Origin: Rhodoferax sp. | Lineage (GTDB): Bacteria; Pseudomonadota; Gammaproteobacteria; Burkholderiales; Burkholderiaceae_C | DNA length: 9,051 nt | Reading direction: 5' to 3' | NCBI GenBank assembly: GCA_023231075.1 | Contig: JALNWC010000076.1 | Span: forward strand, 1 to 9,051 | Shown here: positions 6,367-9,051 of the stretch, piece after piece | Numbering within the stretch: the first letter of the stretch is position 1 | Layout of the letters: each line of letters begins with the position of its first letter | Program-made: the position numbers and the translations under genes | Notes under the pieces: generated by a model | Database searches by the model: none | What the model was told of the DNA's origin: nothing | What the model saw: the letters and a program-made list of their open reading frames with translations, nothing else

Positions 6367-7358
6367 GAGCGCGCCTCCAGCGCGGGGTAGTCCAGAACGG
6401 CGCTGGCCCGATGGCCCAGCACGCGCTCGAAATGCTTGGGGTCGTGGGCTTGCAGCATGCTGGCCTGGCGCGGCAGGTAAAAGTCCCACAGGCGCGACAG
6501 CCAGAAGCGCAGGGCGGCGGCGCGCAGCAGGGCGGGTAGCAGCTCTTTTTCTGCGGCTTGCAGGGGGCGAACGGCGTTGTAGGCGCTCAGGAAATGATGG
6601 GCATTGACAGCCAGGTGCGTGCCGCTTTGCGGGTCGATGCACCAGTCGTTCAGGCACACCGCCAGGTCAAACAGCCAACTGTCCACAGCGGCAAAATAAA
6701 AGTCAAAAACCCCGCTCAACACGGGTTGACCCGCCACCATCTCAAACAGGGCGTTGTTACAGAACAGGTCGGCGTGGATCGGGCCGCGGGGCAGGGCGGC
6801 ATAAGTCGGCAGCGTGGCCAGCTGGTTCTGGTAAGCCAATTCACGGGTGATCAGGCTGGCCTGACTGTCGTTCAGGTAAGGCAGAACCTCGGGCACCGTC
6901 TCGTTCCACCAGCTCAGGCCGCGCAGGTTGGGTTGTTTCAGGGCAAAGTCACGCCCGGCCAAGTGCATGTTGGCCAGCATCGCACCTATCTGGGCGCAAT
7001 GCACCGGGCCCGGTCTGGGTTCGCTGGCACCGTGCAATTTATCCACCACGGCGGCAGGCTTGCCTTTGACATGGAGCACCAACTCGCCCAGCGTGTCGCC
7101 ATGCGGCTCCGGCACCGCCATGCCGCGCTGCGCCAGGTGCTTCATCAGCTGCAAATAAAAGGGCAGCTGCGCAGAGCTGAGCCGCTCAAACAGGGTCAGC
7201 ACATAGTCGCGCGACTGAGCACCGCGTCGCGTGGTGACGAAATAATTGGTGTTTTCAATACCGCCTGCGCAGCCTTGCATGCTTTCCAGCGCTCCCAGGC
7301 CAAGCTGTTGCAGCAGTGCATCTGCCTCGGCAAAAGAGACTTCCGTATAGACCGCCAT
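6363..7358 (-). CDS. thrB: Homoserine kinase, APH-fold type (ThrB2)
   Basis: The 331-residue cytoplasmic enzyme phosphorylates L-homoserine with ATP, the step before threonine synthase. It is of the aminoglycoside-phosphotransferase-like fold, not the GHMP fold of E. coli ThrB. The start MAVYTEVSFAEA is typical of the family. Further motifs are the nucleotide-loop region GGIENTNYFV (32-41), YVLTLFE (52-58), the catalytic loop GPIHADLFCNNALF (192-205) with His195, Asp197 and Asn202, and the metal-binding VFDFYFA (217-223) with Asp219, followed by DLAVCLNDWC (231-240). Length matches the family. It starts 3 nt after the DUF2782 stop and its own TGA overlaps the BPSS1780 ATG, so it lies in the middle of an operon. 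The position next to polA and a DUF2782 gene is also seen in Pseudomonas. Confidence 0.95.
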   Translation of the reverse strand: MAVYTEVSFAEADALLQQLGLGALESMQGCAGGIENTNYFVTTRRGAQSRDYVLTLFERLSSAQLPFYLQLMKHLAQRGMAVPEPHGDTLGELVLHVKGKPAAVVDKLHGASEPRPGPVHCAQIGAMLANMHLAGRDFALKQPNLRGLSWWNETVPEVLPYLNDSQASLITRELAYQNQLATLPTYAALPRGPIHADLFCNNALFEMVAGQPVLSGVFDFYFAAVDSWLFDLAVCLNDWCIDPQSGTHLAVNAHHFLSAYNAVRPLQAAEKELLPALLRAAALRFWLSRLWDFYLPRQASMLQAHDPKHFERVLGHRASAVLDYPALEARS

Positions 7359-7361
7359 GGT

Positions 7362-7649
7362 TCAGAAGTCCAGCACTTTCCAGGTGCGCTCACCTGTTTT
7401 GGGCGCCACCTCGTAGGCGGGCATGTCGTCTTTGGGTTGCACGGTGATGCTTTGGGTTTCGCCGCCCACGCGCAATTCGTCAATGTGTGCGCTGGCATCT
7501 TCGACGTGGATGTGCTCCACGCGGGGCTGCACTTTGCCTGGGACCCTGGACTGCACCGTGGCGCTGGCGGCCACAGTTGCGGGAGCGGTTTGGCTCCATG
7601 CCAGGCCGCAGGCCAGCAGGAGGGGAAAGAGGGTGAAAATTGAACGCAT
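7362..7649 (-). CDS. DUF2782 family exported small protein
   Basis: The 95-residue product starts with a clear signal peptide (MRSIFTLFPLLLACGLAWS, cleavage near residue 19-24), so it should act in the periplasm. The mature part contains IDELRVGGETQSITVQP (about 56-72), AYEVAP and a terminal WKVLDF, a pattern I recognise as DUF2782. Its function is unknown; it often sits between polA and thrB. The longer open frame to 7811 is rejected because ATG 7649 gives the signal peptide at the N-terminus. No Shine-Dalgarno sequence precedes it; TACAAT 6 nt before the ATG suggests a leaderless message and makes it the first gene of the thrB operon. Confidence 0.88.
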   Translation of the reverse strand: MRSIFTLFPLLLACGLAWSQTAPATVAASATVQSRVPGKVQPRVEHIHVEDASAHIDELRVGGETQSITVQPKDDMPAYEVAPKTGERTWKVLDF

Positions 7650-7655
7650 CGTTTG

Positions 7656-7661
7656 ATTGTA
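7656..7661 (-). promoter_or_regulatory. Candidate -10 box of the DUF2782-thrB operon
   Basis: TACAAT on the minus strand ends 6 nt before the ATG of the DUF2782 gene, the same geometry as at uvrD. Transcription would start at or beside the start codon. No clear -35 is visible at normal spacing. On the plus strand of this 53-bp divergent gap, CAAAAT (7691-7696) holds the same position relative to the polA ATG and is a weaker candidate. Confidence 0.4.
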
Positions 7662-7702
7662 GATAAAGCGGCTGCCGGGGCTGATGCAGGCAAAATGCCG
7701 GC

Positions 7703-9051
7703 ATGAACAATGCCCCCCCAAAAACTTTGCTGCTGGTCGATGGCTCCAGCTACCTGTACCGCGCCTTTCACGCCATGCCGGATCTGCGTGCGGTACCGGG
7801 CGACCCCGCAAGCAGCCCCACCGGGGCCATTCGCGGCATGATCAACATGTTGCAAAGCCTGCGCAAGGAAGTGCCCGCGCAATATGCCGCCTGTGTTTTT
7901 GACGCCAAAGGCCCCACCTTTCGTGATGATTTGTACCCCCAGTACAAGGCCCACCGCTCGCCCATGCCGGACGACTTGCGCGCCCAGATCGAGCCCATCC
8001 ACGAGGTGGTTCGGCTGATGGGCTGGAAGGTGCTGGATGTGCCCGGTGTCGAGGCCGACGACGTCATCGGCACGCTGGCGGTGACGGCCGCGCGCCAAGG
8101 CATCGAGGTGATCGTCAGCAGCGGCGACAAGGACCTGGCCCAGTTGGTCAACCCGCACATCACCATCATCGACACCATGAATGGCCGCCGCCGCGACGTG
8201 GCCGGGGTCACGACCGAGTTCGGCGTGCCGCCGCACCTGATGGTGGACTACCAGACCCTGGTGGGCGATGCCATCGACAACGTGCCCGGTGTGCCCAAGG
8301 TCGGCCCCAAAACGGCTGCCAAGTGGCTCAACGAATATGGTTCGCTCGACGCCATCGTGGCCCAGGCCGACGCCATCAAGGGCGCGGTGGGCGACAACTT
8401 GCGCAAGTCGCTGGACTGGCTGCCCACCGGCCGCCAACTGCTGACCATCAAGACCGACTGCGACCTCAACGGCTGGGTGCCCGACTTGCCGGCCCTGGAT
8501 GCGATCTCGGTGGGCGACATGGACACGGCGGCGCTGGCCGGTTTTTATGAAAAATACGGTTTCAAGGGCCTGGCGCGGGCGCTGGGGGCGGGGAACGGAA
8601 ATGGGGTCAGAGCCAGTTCCGCTTCGCTACGTGGATCCGACCCCATTTCCGGTGCCGGCGCTGACTCCAATTGCGCCGTTCAAAACCGCGAACCCGGCCT
8701 GTTCGACGATCCGGAACCCGGTTCAGAAACCCCCGCAGCCCCCCGCGTCGGCACCGTCAGCTACGACACAATCCTCACCTGGGACGCCTTTGACCGCTGG
8801 CTCGCCAAGGTGCAGACCGCCGAGCTGGTGGCTCTGGACACCGAGACCACCTCGCTCGACGAGATGCGCGCGCAAATTGTCGGCATCAGCTTCAGCGTCA
8901 CACCCGGCGAGGCCGCCTACATTCCGCTGGCCCACGCCTATCCGGACGCCCCCACCCAACTGCCGCTGGACGAGGTGCTGGCCAAACTCAAGCCCTGGCT
9001 GGAGGACGCCAGCCACAAAAAACTCGGCCAGCACGTCAAGTACGACCGCCA
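7703..9051 (+). CDS. polA: DNA polymerase I, N-terminal part (cut by window edge)
   Basis: The first 449 residues are present; the polymerase domain lies beyond the window. PolA removes RNA primers and fills gaps in replication and repair. Residues 1 to about 290 form the 5'-3' nuclease: LLVDGSSYLYRAFHA (10-24), RDDLYPQYKAHR (74-85), VEADDVIGTL (116-125, metal ligands Asp119 and Asp120), SSGDKDLAQLV (139-149), and the helix-hairpin-helix block GDAIDNVPGVPKVGPKTAAKWL (188-209; DNA and metal binding, Asp189 and Asp192). A linker of about 290-352 follows and contains an embedded palindrome (see repeat). The 3'-5' proofreading domain begins near 353 with ExoI ALDTETTSLD (377-386; Asp379, Glu381), and ExoII is GQHVKYD (442-448; Asp448), with His444 where E. 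coli has Asn. The metal ligands seen are intact, so proofreading is probably active. The start has no Shine-Dalgarno; CAAAAT lies 6 nt upstream. Divergent from the thrB operon. Confidence 0.96.
   Translation, partial: MNNAPPKTLLLVDGSSYLYRAFHAMPDLRAVPGDPASSPTGAIRGMINMLQSLRKEVPAQYAACVFDAKGPTFRDDLYPQYKAHRSPMPDDLRAQIEPIHEVVRLMGWKVLDVPGVEADDVIGTLAVTAARQGIEVIVSSGDKDLAQLVNPHITIIDTMNGRRRDVAGVTTEFGVPPHLMVDYQTLVGDAIDNVPGVPKVGPKTAAKWLNEYGSLDAIVAQADAIKGAVGDNLRKSLDWLPTGRQLLTIKTDCDLNGWVPDLPALDAISVGDMDTAALAGFYEKYGFKGLARALGAGNGNGVRASSASLRGSDPISGAGADSNCAVQNREPGLFDDPEPGSETPAAPRVGTVSYDTILTWDAFDRWLAKVQTAELVALDTETTSLDEMRAQIVGISFSVTPGEAAYIPLAHAYPDAPTQLPLDEVLAKLKPWLEDASHKKLGQHVKYDR
8596..8651. repeat. REP/RAYT-type palindrome inserted in frame in polA
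   Basis: CGGAAATGGGGTC (8596-8608) and GACCCCATTTCCG (8639-8651) are perfect 13-bp inverted arms; pairing continues inward with three mismatches to about 8615/8632, around a small GCTTCGC-centred core. The GGGGTCAGAGCC core resembles palindromic repeats that I know from proteobacterial genomes carrying RAYT (Y1/IS200-like) transposases. It is translated in the polA frame as GNGVRASSASLRGSDPISG (residues 299-317), without a stop, in the interdomain linker. No second copy is seen in this window. Confidence 0.65.

Noticed and set aside
5575..6657. Longer 360-codon form of the BPSS1780 protein starting at 6657
   Set aside because: The extra N-terminal part is Arg/Pro/Ala-rich out-of-frame reading of thrB; ATG 6366 has GGAGG and the ATGA overlap.
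6558..7643. 361-codon plus-strand open frame opposite thrB and the DUF2782 gene
   Set aside because: It spans two well-supported genes on the other strand and has no recognisable domain.
7196..8437. 413-codon minus-strand open frame opposite polA
   Set aside because: Shadow of polA; it reads out of frame through the DUF2782 gene and into thrB.

Overview
The window looks like chromosomal DNA from a betaproteobacterium, most likely the Comamonadaceae (Rhodoferax/Polaromonas type). This is an inference from protein families I recognise by eye: a UvrD helicase with a C-terminal Tudor-like domain, a BPSS1780-family membrane protein, and the neighbour set polA / DUF2782 / APH-type homoserine kinase. 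GC content is high, except in the first gene. No phage, plasmid, CRISPR or secondary-metabolite locus is visible. This is mostly housekeeping DNA with one accessory gene and several unusual small-scale features.

Layout, left to right: a tRNA-Lys(CTT) on the minus strand (26-101); a lower-GC ankyrin-repeat gene on plus (about 372-1145), with a doubtful minus-strand ORF opposite its upstream region; GMP reductase guaC on minus (1178-2155), convergent with the ankyrin gene; a 91-bp divergent promoter region; uvrD on plus (2247-4673); plsC-type acyltransferase on minus (4657-5409), its tail overlapping uvrD by 17 bp; then a minus-strand operon transcribed right to left: DUF2782 protein (7649-7362), homoserine kinase thrB (7358-6363), BPSS1780 membrane protein (6366-5575), and a possible decayed small ORF (5578-5465), closed by an intrinsic terminator (5442-5410). 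Divergent from that operon, polA runs off the right edge (7703 to 9051, partial).

The genes serve separate housekeeping roles: purine salvage (guaC), DNA repair and replication (uvrD, polA), phospholipid synthesis (plsC), threonine synthesis (thrB) and lysine decoding (tRNA). The thrB group is tightly packed (3-nt gap, then ATGA, then GTGA junctions), so translation is probably coupled.

I did not find a whole new multi-gene system. The most interesting items are: (1) a 13-bp-arm palindrome of REP/RAYT type embedded in frame in polA, in the linker between the 5' nuclease and Klenow parts; (2) a terminator-like hairpin with a U8 tract at the predicted 5' end of the guaC mRNA, 15 nt before its start codon; (3) guaC and uvrD promoter elements that share the same bases on opposite strands; (4) a recurrent TACAAT-N6-ATG layout suggesting leaderless mRNAs; (5) a broken small ORF translationally linked to the BPSS1780 gene; (6) a terminator whose T-tract directly abuts the plsC start codon.
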